Made by a program: the position numbers and the translations under genes
Notes under the pieces: model-generated
What the model was told of the DNA's origin: nothing
Seen by the model: only the letters and a program-made list of their open reading frames with translations
Databases searched by the model: none
Shown here: piece by piece, positions 42,697-51,181 of the stretch
How positions within the stretch are numbered: the stretch's first letter is position 1
Layout of the letters: each line of letters opens with the position of its first letter
Assembly (NCBI GenBank): GCA_965216155.1
Contig: CBDCFD010000005.1
Location: forward strand, 558,001-622,000
Direction: 5' to 3'
Length of the DNA stretch: 64,000 nt
Origin: CATOSP01 sp965216155
GTDB lineage: Bacteria > Chloroflexota > Dehalococcoidia > Lucifugimonadales > UBA3495

Positions 42697-44379
42697 CTAG
42701 GACCCGGAGATGCCGTAGCGCTCCAGCAGCTCCTGGATGCCCAGGGAGACCTGCCGCCGCATCCTGCCGGACGCGGTAAGTTCAGCGTCCAATTCCCGGT
42801 AGACCGAAGCGTCGAAGGGGCTCCAGTCCCCCCGGAGCTGTCTCAGGGCTTCCTCCTCCCGCCGGGCGGCTTCAACCGCCAGCTCCCCCAGGGTGCGCAG
42901 GGGCGCGGCCCTGGGCAACTGCCGGGCCGAGGTTGCGATATCCCCCATGCGCAGGGCGAACCCGCCGATGGCCGCGGTGACCGCGGCGCGGTCGCAACCG
43001 CCCTCGGCGGCCATCCAGGTGTCGTAGCCGCCGTGGAACCCGTCCCACTGCCGGAGCAGGGCGTCATAGCCGGTGGTGAAGCCGGCAACCGCGGCCCTGC
43101 CGCCGGGGGAAGCTTCGGACGCCGCAGCGTCCAATGCGATGCCGGCTTGTCTCAGGGCATCGTTGGTCCGGGCCATCCGCTCGTCGAAGGCGTCGAACAG
43201 GCCGGGGTCGCCAGCCTGGATGTTCACCTCAGCATCCGAAGGCCCCTCCGCTGAAGCCTCGGGCATTGCGCCCTCTTCCATCCCATTCCCATCCTTCTCC
43301 GTCTCCCCGGCGGGAGGCGGCCCCGGCAGACCGGAGAGTTGCCCGATGGCCGGGGCGGACTCGCCGCCTTCTCCGACTTGCCGGCCGTCTTGCCGGCCGT
43401 CTTGCCGGAATGAACCACGCAACCGGCGCAGGGCCGAGTCCTCGTCCCGCACGGCGGCGGCCAGCAAGTCGGACACGTACCGGGTGTTGGTTGCGGAGGG
43501 CAAAGCGCGGTGGGCCAGCACGATCTCTCTGTGCTGCTCAACCAGGGCGTTCAACCGGCTCAGACTCCTCTCGGGGGTGAGGGAAGGCCGGACGGCGCGG
43601 AAGGCGTCGTAGTCCGCGTGGAACCGGTCCCACTGAACGCTGAGCGCGTCAAAGGCGGTGACGAAGGCGGCTACCCGGGCCTCGGCGTCGACTCCGGTCA
43701 GTCCCTGGAGGTCGCTGAGCTGGTCGGCCACCCTCTGCCTGAGGGCCAGGGCTCCGGCGCGGGCCTGGGCCACACCCTCGAACCCCGGCCGGGCGGGTGA
43801 TACCGCAGCCCCGCCGTTGTCCTTGGCCCCGTTGCCGTTGGAATGAGATGACGCGGGCGCGGGGCCGGAGACCAAAGCAGGCCCGGCCTGGCCCGGCTGC
43901 CAGTTGTCGCGCAACCGGCGCAGGGCCGCTTCTTCCTTCTGCGCGGCCTCGATCAACCGGTCCGACATATCCCTGACCGAAGGGTGCCGGGAGAGGCCGT
44001 TGGCGGCCTGGGATACCCCGCTGAAGCCGCCCGAGAACCCCCGGAGCGCAACCTGCACCGAGCTTGCCTCGCAGGATGTCAACCCCTGGCGCCAACCGTC
44101 CAGGTCCCGGCGCACCCGGTCCCACTGCTGGGAGAGGGCGGCGTAGGAAGATGCGAACTCGCCCGCGGCCTGGCTCACCTGGGCGGGCGCCGGCGTGGGG
44201 AGCGGCCCTCCCTGGGGCATTGCCCGGTCCCGGGCGGCGACGGTGGCCGCGATGTCCGGCGCGGCGGTGGGTTCAGGCGGCGTGAAGGGCTCCGCCTGCT
44301 GCTGCGTCGTGCAGGCCAGCGCCAGAAGGAGAATCGCCCCCGGGGCCAGCCAGCGGGTAATCCGCTTGGTGATCATCAT
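42697..44379 (-). CDS. Lipoprotein with three tandem helical repeats, unknown function
   Basis: 560 residues. Lipoprotein signal (LAPGAILLLALAC, lipid Cys23) then a Pro-rich spacer. Three copies of a roughly 110-residue helical module are separated by Pro/Gly/Ser linkers. Each opens with (S/A/G)Y-or-F-(A/D)ALxxQWDxxxxxxDxW-type (near residues 78, 241, 433) and closes with a helix EExALRxLRxxW (EEAALRRLRDNW; EDSALRRLRGSF; EEEALRQLRGDW). Modules 1 and 3 contain a lone Cys at the same point (TSCEAS; GGCDRA). I do not recognise the fold. It is the last gene of an operon with a DUF4350-like protein and an S49 peptidase (ATGA overlap), suggesting a cell-envelope role. Confidence 0.75.
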   Translation of the reverse strand: MMITKRITRWLAPGAILLLALACTTQQQAEPFTPPEPTAAPDIAATVAARDRAMPQGGPLPTPAPAQVSQAAGEFASSYAALSQQWDRVRRDLDGWRQGLTSCEASSVQVALRGFSGGFSGVSQAANGLSRHPSVRDMSDRLIEAAQKEEAALRRLRDNWQPGQAGPALVSGPAPASSHSNGNGAKDNGGAAVSPARPGFEGVAQARAGALALRQRVADQLSDLQGLTGVDAEARVAAFVTAFDALSVQWDRFHADYDAFRAVRPSLTPERSLSRLNALVEQHREIVLAHRALPSATNTRYVSDLLAAAVRDEDSALRRLRGSFRQDGRQDGRQVGEGGESAPAIGQLSGLPGPPPAGETEKDGNGMEEGAMPEASAEGPSDAEVNIQAGDPGLFDAFDERMARTNDALRQAGIALDAAASEASPGGRAAVAGFTTGYDALLRQWDGFHGGYDTWMAAEGGCDRAAVTAAIGGFALRMGDIATSARQLPRAAPLRTLGELAVEAARREEEALRQLRGDWSPFDASVYRELDAELTASGRMRRQVSLGIQELLERYGISGS

Positions 44380-45671
44380 TCGAAACGGTACACTCCTACA
44401 AAATCGTCCACCAGCCCGTCGCGGAATTCCCCGGACCGGAGCCGGGACACCAGCTTGTCCAGGGACTCCCGGGAGTCGGCCAGGACCACCAGCGCGCGGC
44501 GCTCCGGACCCGCGTGCAGCAGGACCACCCCGGTGCCCGCCGTGTCCATGTCCGCAGTGAATGGAGTCCGCAGGCCGCCGTCAAGCTGGACTCCGGCTAG
44601 CTGCAGGTACTGGGCCGCCTCCGCCCCGTCGTCGTAGAGCCCCAGGAACACCGTGTCCCTGGTGATGTCCTCGGACGTTGCCACCCGGTAGTTGGAGACC
44701 GCGGCGCCAACGTCCGACGCCAAGTCCAGCAGACCGGGGCGCCCCGGCAGTATGTCCACCCCGTCCTTGAAGAAGCCGGGGAAGTCCGACAGGACGAACT
44801 CCCTTTCCGAATCGGTCAGGAACGACGCGATGTTGGCCAGAAGCCGGTTGTTGTCCAGCACCGAGTTCCGGGGCGGGACCATGAAGGTCAGGTCGCCCAG
44901 GGCCAGGACGCGGTCCTCGCCGGCCTGGACCAGGGGGTAGAAGGGCCCCGGGGATTCGGAGATGGACGAGCGGGTGTTGCCGTCGGCCACCGCCAGCCCC
45001 GGTCCGGGACCCTTGACAGAGCTTGTCGAGTAGAGGGATATCTGCCCCACCCCACGGGTGATCTCGCTGGGCAGGAAGTCCCTTACGATGACGTTCTGGA
45101 AGTTCAGGTCGTATTCAACGGTGTTGAACAGGTAGTCGGGTTGGAAGGACACCCCGAAGCGTCCCGCCAGGGTGTTGACCTGGTTCCGCCGGGTGGCGTC
45201 GGAGATCATCAGCAGCTTTCCGCCCCTGCGGATGACGAACTCCTCCACCAGGTCTATCTCTTCGGGGCTGTAGCGGTCCCGGGGCGCCGCAACCAACAGG
45301 CTGTCGGCTCCCCGCAGATGCTCCTCCAGTTGTTTGAAACCGGCCGAGGGGTCCGAGCTGAGGAAGCCGCCGAACCGGGCCGGCTCGCCCAGTATCTCCA
45401 CGTCGTACCCCCGGTCCCTGACCAGGGCGAGGAAGGCCGACAGCTCACTTTCGGAGGTGTTGTTGCCGTGGAGCCCGTCCACCACCAGGGTCCCCCTGCT
45501 GATGCGCGGGGCGTCCTCGAAGGGGCCGGACAAGGACACGGGCGCGGTCAGGTAGGCCACCGGCACCTCCGGGTTGGGCGGCGCGGAGTAGCCGCTGCCG
45601 GTGTAGAAGTAGAAATAGGACGCCGCGAAGACAACGATGGCCAGGACAGGGACTATAAGAAGACGCCGCAT
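44376..45671 (-). CDS. DUF4350/GldG-like membrane-anchored protein
   Basis: 431 residues. N-terminal anchor RLLIVPVLAIVVFAASYFYF, then a Rossmann-like domain with GTLVVDGLHGNNTSESELSA, DRGYDVEILGEPARFGGFL, SLLVAAPRDRYSPEEIDLV and FVIRRGGKLLMISDAT. That is the pattern of DUF4350/GldG-type extracytoplasmic domains linked to ABC exporters and gliding motility. A later region (LVQAGEDRVLALGDLTFMVP) also fits. No ABC exporter genes are adjacent. It overlaps the lipoprotein gene (ATGA), and its start lies in an 11-bp tandem repeat. Confidence 0.7.
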   Translation of the reverse strand: MRRLLIVPVLAIVVFAASYFYFYTGSGYSAPPNPEVPVAYLTAPVSLSGPFEDAPRISRGTLVVDGLHGNNTSESELSAFLALVRDRGYDVEILGEPARFGGFLSSDPSAGFKQLEEHLRGADSLLVAAPRDRYSPEEIDLVEEFVIRRGGKLLMISDATRRNQVNTLAGRFGVSFQPDYLFNTVEYDLNFQNVIVRDFLPSEITRGVGQISLYSTSSVKGPGPGLAVADGNTRSSISESPGPFYPLVQAGEDRVLALGDLTFMVPPRNSVLDNNRLLANIASFLTDSEREFVLSDFPGFFKDGVDILPGRPGLLDLASDVGAAVSNYRVATSEDITRDTVFLGLYDDGAEAAQYLQLAGVQLDGGLRTPFTADMDTAGTGVVLLHAGPERRALVVLADSRESLDKLVSRLRSGEFRDGLVDDFVGVYRFE

Positions 45672-45699
45672 ATTACCCGCATATTACCCGCATATTACT
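45669..45699 (-). repeat. 11-bp tandem repeat spanning a stop and three possible ATG starts
   Basis: In minus-strand sense the unit is GTAATATGCGG, repeated nearly three times. It contains the S49 stop codon (TAA, first copy) and gives ATGs at 45693, 45682 and 45671, each in a different frame. Only the 45671 ATG is in frame with the DUF4350-like protein. Confidence 0.8.
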
Positions 45700-46661
45700 C
45701 GGAAGGCCCCACGTAGAGGTAGTACACGTTGGGCCCGTTCACCTTCATCGGGAAGCCGGGCAGCGCCCGTTCCTGCTCCCCGCCCAACCCGGATGGGAGC
45801 ATGTAGCGCCTGAGGGTGTCCACCGGCCACTGACCACTGGCCGCCGGCCACTCGCCGCCGTCGCCGCCGCTCTGCAATGGTTCGATGATGCGCTTGAAGC
45901 GCTGGTTGAAGGCCCGGAACACCTCGGTGTTCACGTCAACCAACCCGTAGTTGGAGACTCCGGCAAGCTGGGCCGCCTTTTCGATGGCGTCCGAGTCCCC
46001 GCCGATGCCGTCAACCAGTCCCGTGTTGGCGCTCTCCACCCCGGTGTAGATCTTGCCCTGGAGCAGCTCGTTTCTGGAGATCCTCAGCTTGCCGCCCCGC
46101 TCGCTGATCACGATGTGGGCGAAGGCCTGCTTCAGTTGGTCGGTGACGCCGACGAAGTAGCGTCGGCCCCCGCCGTTCAGCTTGTTGGGGGCCGGTGGGC
46201 ATGATCTGCTCCCCCGGCGGGTTGGGTATGAGGGCCCCGGGGAAGTACAGGATGACCCCGACGTTGCCAACGAAAGAGCTTGGTTTGGCGTAGGTGTAGG
46301 TCGCCCCCATGGACATCATGTAGCCGCCGCTGGCCACGATGTCGTTCATCACGATGACCACCGGCTTCTTCTCGCGGAGCTTGCGGGTCTGGTAGTAAAG
46401 TTGCTCCGAGGCCGCCGCGCCGCCGCCAGGGCTGTTCAGCCGGATGACCACGCCCTTGATGGAGGGGTCCCGGCGGGCGTAGTCGAGGAAGGCGCTGATG
46501 ACGAAGGACGAGTCGTCGGTGATGATGGTGAAGGGGATGTCGATGATGCCGATCTTGGGCTTCCCGGGCCAGACCTGGGAAAAGACCAGACCCCCGATGA
46601 CCACGCCCAGCGCCGCCAGCAAAACGGCGCCAACGTACCAGTTGGCAATGGCCCGCCACAT
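45695..46661 (-). pseudogene. S49 signal-peptide-peptidase-like protease, interrupted by one frameshift
   Basis: Starts at ATG 46661 after GAGGAG. A membrane helix (YVGAVLLAALGVVIGGLVFS) precedes the S49 core: IKGVVIRLNSPGGGAAASEQ, VIVMNDIVASGGYMMSMGAT (nucleophile Ser in ASGGYM) and SSFVGNVGVIL. In the G5 run at 46187-46191 one base too many shifts the frame. Removing it joins EQIMPTGP to NKLNGGGRRYFVGVTDQLKQ and the rest of the domain, ending at 45695. At the place of the catalytic Lys (QAKxLGLVD in relatives) this protein reads ESANTGLVD, so even repaired it may be inactive. First gene of the envelope operon. Confidence 0.75.
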
Positions 46662-46770
46662 CTATGGATATCTCCTCAAGACCCGGCCTTCCCCATAACC
46701 ACCCGTGCCAAGAAACCAGCGCATCATACGTTCGCCCACCAAGGGTGTCAACTTGCCCACGCACACCCCA

Positions 46771-46785
46771 TCTCCCCGCGGGAGA
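46771..46785. repeat. CTCCC-type palindrome
   Basis: TCTCCC-CGC-GGGAGA in the gap between the S49 and SDR genes, followed by AGGCTGGGGCGAGGG. Same repeat type as at 42555-42567. Confidence 0.45.
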
Positions 46786-46913
46786 AGGCTGGGGCGAGGG
46801 ACGCGCTAGAACAAAATAAGCTGCAATCCGTAACTACGCCGGACGGAGCAGTTTGGATGGCATTGCTTTTGGCCGGGCCGTGTCAAGCGGGAGCAACGAC
46901 GCCGGACCCGCCT

Positions 46914-47696
46914 CTACTGCGCCGTATAACCGCCGTCGATAACCAGTTCGCTACCGGTCATGAAAGACGACTCATCGGAAGCCAGGAACAGCACCCCGTT
47001 GGCTATGTCATCCACCGTGCCGATGCGGCCCAGGGGTGTTGCGTCGATCCGCATCTGCCTCATGCCCGGCTCAGACATCATCCGTTCCGTCATAGCGGTG
47101 TCGATGTAGCCGGGGTGGACTGAATTGCAGCGGATGCCGTCGCGAGCGTATTGCACTGCGGTGGACTTGGTCAACAAACGCACAGCGCCCTTGGAACTGG
47201 CATAGGCCGAACCGGCGCCGGAGCCGGGATTCAGGCCGACCATTCCAGCGATGGATGAGATGTTGATGATAGAGCCGCCATCCGCGTCGATCATAGCGGA
47301 AATAGCGGCACGGGTGCCCAGAAACACGCCCTTGCCATTCACGTCCATGATTTGGTCCCACACTTCTTCCGGGGCTTCGTGGAGACGGGGGGCCTGGACG
47401 CCGCCGATGTTGGTGCTGCCGATACCAGCGTTGTTAACCAGGATGTCGAGCTTCCCGTAACGGCTGACCGCCTCGCCCACGACACTGGCCCATTGTTCAG
47501 AATTGGTAACGTCCAGGTGGATGAAGGTAGCCTGGCCTCCCAACTCTCTGATTTCCGCCTCCAGCTTCATACCCTCGTCGTCGAGGATATCGCCTATGAC
47601 GACCGAAGCACCTTCCCGCACGAACAGCTTGGCCTCGGCAGCGCCCTGACCGCGCGCGCCGCCGCTGATGAGGGCAACCTTTCCCTCCAATCGCAT
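46914..47696 (-). CDS. Short-chain dehydrogenase/reductase
   Basis: 260 residues from the ATG at 47696 (GAGGAG upstream). Classical SDR: cofactor motif KVALISGGARGQGAAEA, DILVNNAGIGS (NNAG), catalytic Ser in IINISSIAGMVG, and Tyr/Lys in SAYASSKGAVRLL. The Asp at the end of strand 2 (VVIGDILDDEG) favours NAD over NADP. It has the C-terminal IDGGYTAQ of the FabG/cyclohexanol-dehydrogenase-like group. Probably oxidises a secondary alcohol or hydroxysteroid-like substrate; the substrate is unknown. Lies just downstream of the acyl-CoA-dehydrogenase-like gene on the same strand. Confidence 0.9.
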   Translation of the reverse strand: MRLEGKVALISGGARGQGAAEAKLFVREGASVVIGDILDDEGMKLEAEIRELGGQATFIHLDVTNSEQWASVVGEAVSRYGKLDILVNNAGIGSTNIGGVQAPRLHEAPEEVWDQIMDVNGKGVFLGTRAAISAMIDADGGSIINISSIAGMVGLNPGSGAGSAYASSKGAVRLLTKSTAVQYARDGIRCNSVHPGYIDTAMTERMMSEPGMRQMRIDATPLGRIGTVDDIANGVLFLASDESSFMTGSELVIDGGYTAQ

Positions 47697-47769
47697 ATCA
47701 CGTCTCCTCAGATGGTCCGTCCGCCGGACCGACAATGTTGGGGACTATTCGGGCCACCAAGGTCCCGGC

Positions 47770-48951
47770 CTAGAACATCCCATCCGGGTCGAGGCCCAGA
47801 AAGAATTGGCCCGCTGTCTCGTAGTGGGCCATGCGGCCCTGGGCGTGTTGAGTTATGACGTGGATGTCCTGGAACCGTCTCTGAATCGGGTTGGACGCGA
47901 AAATCGCGCTGGAGCCGCACAGGTTGTAGCAGATATCCACCACTTCAGCGGCCATCCGGATGGCGTGGGTGGTCGATAGCCTCAACTTGATGCGCTCCTC
48001 TGTTTCCAGGCTATGATTCTTGCGGGCACTCTCCCACACCGCCGATGCGCTCTCCTCCTGGAAAGCGCGAGCTGAATGCCAGGTGGCTTCGGCCTGTCCG
48101 ATCATGCGGTGAGTCGTGTTCAAGTCCTGCAGCAGGTTACGGCTGCGCCCCGGAGTCTTCCGGCTCGCCAACTCTATCGTAGTTTCCAGTGCGCCGCGGG
48201 CTACGCCCAAGGCCACTGTGGAAAACCCGGTGGCAAAAAGCAGACCCCTCGGGATCAGATAGAGCGGCCCGTCGCTCCAACAAGGGTCCGCCTGAGTATA
48301 GGTCCGGTAAGCGGGGACAAACAGGTCGTCAACCTGGAAGCTGAAGCTCCCGGTGCCCCGGAGACCCTTGGCCGTCCATGTGTCCACCATCTTTACCTGG
48401 TCCCTTGGTATGAGCATCAGCCGGGCGCTATTCAAGTCTCTTGGCGCGGCTGGGCTCGCCGGAGCAGGCTCCAATGGGGCGAGAGCCGCAACCCAGGTGG
48501 CATGGTCTATTCCGCTGCTGAAGTCCCAACGGCCGCTGAGCCGGTAACCGCCTTCCACTGCTACGGCGCGGGCCGAGGAAGATGGGGGGCCGTTGGTAAC
48601 CACCGCCTTTGGGTCGTCCCACACTTCGTGGGCGGCACGTTTGTCCATGATGGAGGTGGCGGTGGCGAAGACGTTGTTCTGGTTGACGCACCATGCCGTG
48701 CTGGCATCCACTGCCGCGAATACCCGGAGTATCCGCAGAAAATCGGGATGGTCCAACTCGGCCCCACCCAACTCGCGGGGGACCAGCAGCCGGAACAGGC
48801 CTCGCTGGGCCATCTCGCTTGAGATGTCCGACGGTAGCTGTCTATCGGCGTCGATTTGGTTGGCGGCAGCCTCTATCCGAGGTGTCAGTTCATGGGCGAT
48901 ATCCAGGTAGTAGTCAATGTCGGTCCGAGTTTTCTGTACCAATTCAGTCAA
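47770..48951 (-). CDS. Acyl-CoA-dehydrogenase-fold flavoprotein (HpaB/DszC-like)
   Basis: 393 residues from a TTG at 48951. The fold is seen in IDADRQLPSDISSEMAQRGL, FRLLVPRELGGAELD, RLSGRWDFSSGIDHATWVAA and DLNTTHRMIGQAEATWHSAR. The C-terminal helix-bundle is typical (MAAEVVDICYNLCGSSAIFA; NPIQRRFQDIHVITQHAQG). The catalytic Glu of true acyl-CoA dehydrogenases is not evident. The His-containing HVITQHAQGR end resembles flavin monooxygenases such as DszC and 4-hydroxyphenylacetate hydroxylase. It would use reduced flavin and O2 on an organic substrate. Same-strand neighbours are an SDR and a TPR protein. Confidence 0.85.
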   Translation of the reverse strand: MTELVQKTRTDIDYYLDIAHELTPRIEAAANQIDADRQLPSDISSEMAQRGLFRLLVPRELGGAELDHPDFLRILRVFAAVDASTAWCVNQNNVFATATSIMDKRAAHEVWDDPKAVVTNGPPSSSARAVAVEGGYRLSGRWDFSSGIDHATWVAALAPLEPAPASPAAPRDLNSARLMLIPRDQVKMVDTWTAKGLRGTGSFSFQVDDLFVPAYRTYTQADPCWSDGPLYLIPRGLLFATGFSTVALGVARGALETTIELASRKTPGRSRNLLQDLNTTHRMIGQAEATWHSARAFQEESASAVWESARKNHSLETEERIKLRLSTTHAIRMAAEVVDICYNLCGSSAIFASNPIQRRFQDIHVITQHAQGRMAHYETAGQFFLGLDPDGMF

Positions 48952-48958
48952 GTCCCGA

Positions 48959-50398
48959 TCAGGCTATAGCCGCCTTAATGTTATTCATGGTCTGAAGTTC
49001 AGGTGTGTTGGAGACGCCGGGACCCCAGCCACGTTCCACGGCTTTGAAGCTCGTTTGCGCCTCATCTCCATGACCCTGGAATGCCTGAATCCGGCCAAAC
49101 CAGAAGGTGTCGCGCACCGAGTCCCTGCGCTGAAGCCGTTCGTTCAGCATGGACTCGGCCTTGTCCCACTGCCCGGCGCGGATGTAGGCTTCCAACACCG
49201 TGTCTTCAAATACCTCACGCTGGGCGTGGCTTCCCCCGATGCGCACCATCTGGGGGAACACTGGCTCGAACATCCGAACCGCCCCGGCGTAGTCTTCCCT
49301 GGCAAAGGCGTCGATACCTTGTGCCAAGGGCAGCACCACATCCTTGATAAAGAGGTCACCCTCGCCGGCGGCTTTGCGCAAACGGGCGATCATCTGCTCC
49401 ATAAGCTCGAACTGACCGCTGCCGGCAAACGCCAACGCGGCGTGGGCGTCGCGGAACGCGGCACCCGGGCGCTGGGCGGCGGGCGCGGCAAGCGCCAGTA
49501 CCTCTTCCCAGGGCTTGTCCGGGGGTATTCCCCCGTAAATCTGAAGCCTCCACATGAGCGACGCGCTGTCGTTCAACGTCGACATTGCCTTGGAGACTAC
49601 CGATGGGCGAATGAAACTTTCGTAACGGTCCAGGGTTTCCTGGTACTTGCCCAGAGCCAGCTCGAAGAGGGCAAGGTGCCAAGAGAGATGCACGTAGGAA
49701 GAGGGCGGCGAGTCAAAGACCTGCAGCCAACCTCCCAGGAAGTCTTCTCCGGCTGCCGCATCCCCCCGCTCGAAGTGGACGTGGGTCATTGAGTGGCTTG
49801 CCACGGCGTTGACCGGGTTCATGTCCAAGGAGGTCTGGGCGTACTCCCAGGCTTCGTCCAGGTAGCCAGTCTCATGGTGGGCGAAGGCGTACTCGGCCAG
49901 AAAAGCCCAATCGTCCATGCAATGCGGAGCGACCGTCTTGAGCAGGGCCAGGTATTCGGGCGGGAAGTTAGGGGCGCCAGCGCCGCTGCACCCCAACATA
50001 TACAGGCGGTGAGCCAGGCGCATGAGCAATCCGTCCCGCGGAAACTCGTATAGATGCTCCTTGATTAGAGCTATGGAATCGCGGCCTTTGCCGTTGATCC
50101 AGTGGGCGACCGCTTCTATCTGCTGGCGTTCCCGCCTGGTGGTCCCGCCGCTCAAGCTCAGGGCGTGCTGGATGCCCTTCTTGGCATCGTCGGGCCTGGC
50201 CTTCTGCATGTCGAAATAAGCCTGGCAGGCATGGGCCAAGGCGAACCCTTCGTCGTGCTCGATCGCCTCCTGAAACTTCAGGTCCGGACCGTGGTTCTGG
50301 GAAAGCATCCGGTCCACGCCGTCCACGAGGGCCTCGGCGGCATCCACGGAGCTGGTGGTCAGAGTCATCCCGAACCGGTCTTCAATCTGGCTTGGCAT
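48959..50398 (-). CDS. TTC38-like tetratricopeptide repeat protein
   Basis: 479 residues. The start IEDRFGMTLTTSSVDAAEAL followed by VDGVDRMLSQN and FALAHACQAYFDMQKARPD matches TTC38-family proteins (D-x-x-G-x-x-x-TTSS...A...F). Helical TPR-type pairs continue through the protein, including YPEYL/HYMDDW-like FPPEYLALLKTVAPHCMDDW and HHETGYLDEAWEYAQTSLDM. Function is unknown; bacterial TTC38 homologues often sit with oxidoreductases, as here. Only 7 nt separate its stop from the flavoprotein start. Confidence 0.85.
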   Translation of the reverse strand: MPSQIEDRFGMTLTTSSVDAAEALVDGVDRMLSQNHGPDLKFQEAIEHDEGFALAHACQAYFDMQKARPDDAKKGIQHALSLSGGTTRRERQQIEAVAHWINGKGRDSIALIKEHLYEFPRDGLLMRLAHRLYMLGCSGAGAPNFPPEYLALLKTVAPHCMDDWAFLAEYAFAHHETGYLDEAWEYAQTSLDMNPVNAVASHSMTHVHFERGDAAAGEDFLGGWLQVFDSPPSSYVHLSWHLALFELALGKYQETLDRYESFIRPSVVSKAMSTLNDSASLMWRLQIYGGIPPDKPWEEVLALAAPAAQRPGAAFRDAHAALAFAGSGQFELMEQMIARLRKAAGEGDLFIKDVVLPLAQGIDAFAREDYAGAVRMFEPVFPQMVRIGGSHAQREVFEDTVLEAYIRAGQWDKAESMLNERLQRRDSVRDTFWFGRIQAFQGHGDEAQTSFKAVERGWGPGVSNTPELQTMNNIKAAIA

Positions 50399-50428
50399 CT
50401 GATACTCCCTCCTGGTTAGCGGTACCGC

Positions 50429-51079
50429 TTAGGACGGCCGCTTGGACTTGGCAAGCTCGGTGAAAACCTGGCGCCACGTCTCCGGGTCACCCTTGCCCAT
50501 GCCGTTCCTATGAACAATGGTCCCTTTGGAGTCGAAGGCTATCTTGGTCGATTGGATGGTCACCTTCAGGTCTCCTAGAATCCCGCTCTTGGGCACGGCC
50601 ACCGGGAAAGTATAGCCTCTCTCGTTTCCGAACTCTTCAAATAGAGCGACATCCGTTCCAGGGAACATCCCTATGGCGTAAAAGTCCACGTCCTCCGAGT
50701 ATTGGGGGTAAATGTCCTTGAGTAGCTGCAACTCAGCCGTGCAGACCGGTCAAGTCGTGGCCCAGAAAAACAGGAACGTCGGCTGGGACGCGTCCAACAG
50801 TTCCACCGAGGTGATCGTTGACCCATCCGCCAGGCCCAGGCTGAACGGAGGCACGTGTTTGCCCACTTCGACGCCGATGTTCTCCCCCTGTACGGGCAGA
50901 CCGTGTATCTCGTCAGAAGAACGCTGCCAATTTGCGCCGGAGGTCTGCGGCGCGGGGGGCGCTTTTGCCAGGGGTAGCAGGCTGAACGCCCCGCAACCGA
51001 GCGAGAGAAGCATCAGCGCCGCGGCAAGTGCAATCGGGAACGCTCCTCCCACCTTGGGAGAGGGACGAGTTGGAACCAT
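50429..51079 (-). CDS. TlpA/redoxin-like lipoprotein with an in-frame TGA at the active-site cysteine (candidate selenoprotein)
   Basis: Reading through TGA (50752-50750), the frame is continuous from ATG 51079 (GAGGAG upstream) to 50429: 216 residues. A lipoprotein-type signal (ALAAALMLLSLGC) leads to a thioredoxin fold: GKHVPPFSLGLADGSTITSV, PTFLFFWATT, then UGA, then PVCTAELQLLKDIYPQYSE. In TlpA/ResA/AhpC relatives this is FWATWCxPC, so the TGA stands for the first Cys of C-P-x-C (U-P-V-C here) and the second Cys is kept. After the UGA a hairpin GGCUG-AGUUG-CAGCU (50738-50724) with a GU in the loop lies at bacterial SECIS distance. The remainder (DVDFYAIGMFPGTDVALFEE; IQSTKIAFDSKGTIVHRNGM) is well conserved in character. 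It should be an extracytoplasmic thiol/selenol oxidoreductase. A pseudogene with Cys-to-stop mutation is the alternative. Confidence 0.75.
50750..50752 (-). other. Candidate selenocysteine codon (UGA)
   Basis: In-frame TGA in a redoxin gene at the position of the nucleophilic Cys of the CPxC active site; the coding frame on both sides is intact and family-like. Confidence 0.7.
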
Positions 51080-51181
51080 TTGGGCAACTCCTCAGGTCAC
51101 CAATTTCGGACCGGCAAAAGGAGCGTTACTCCTCCCTCAAATTAATTTCTACCCGGATGTCTACCCTGAATTCTACCCATT

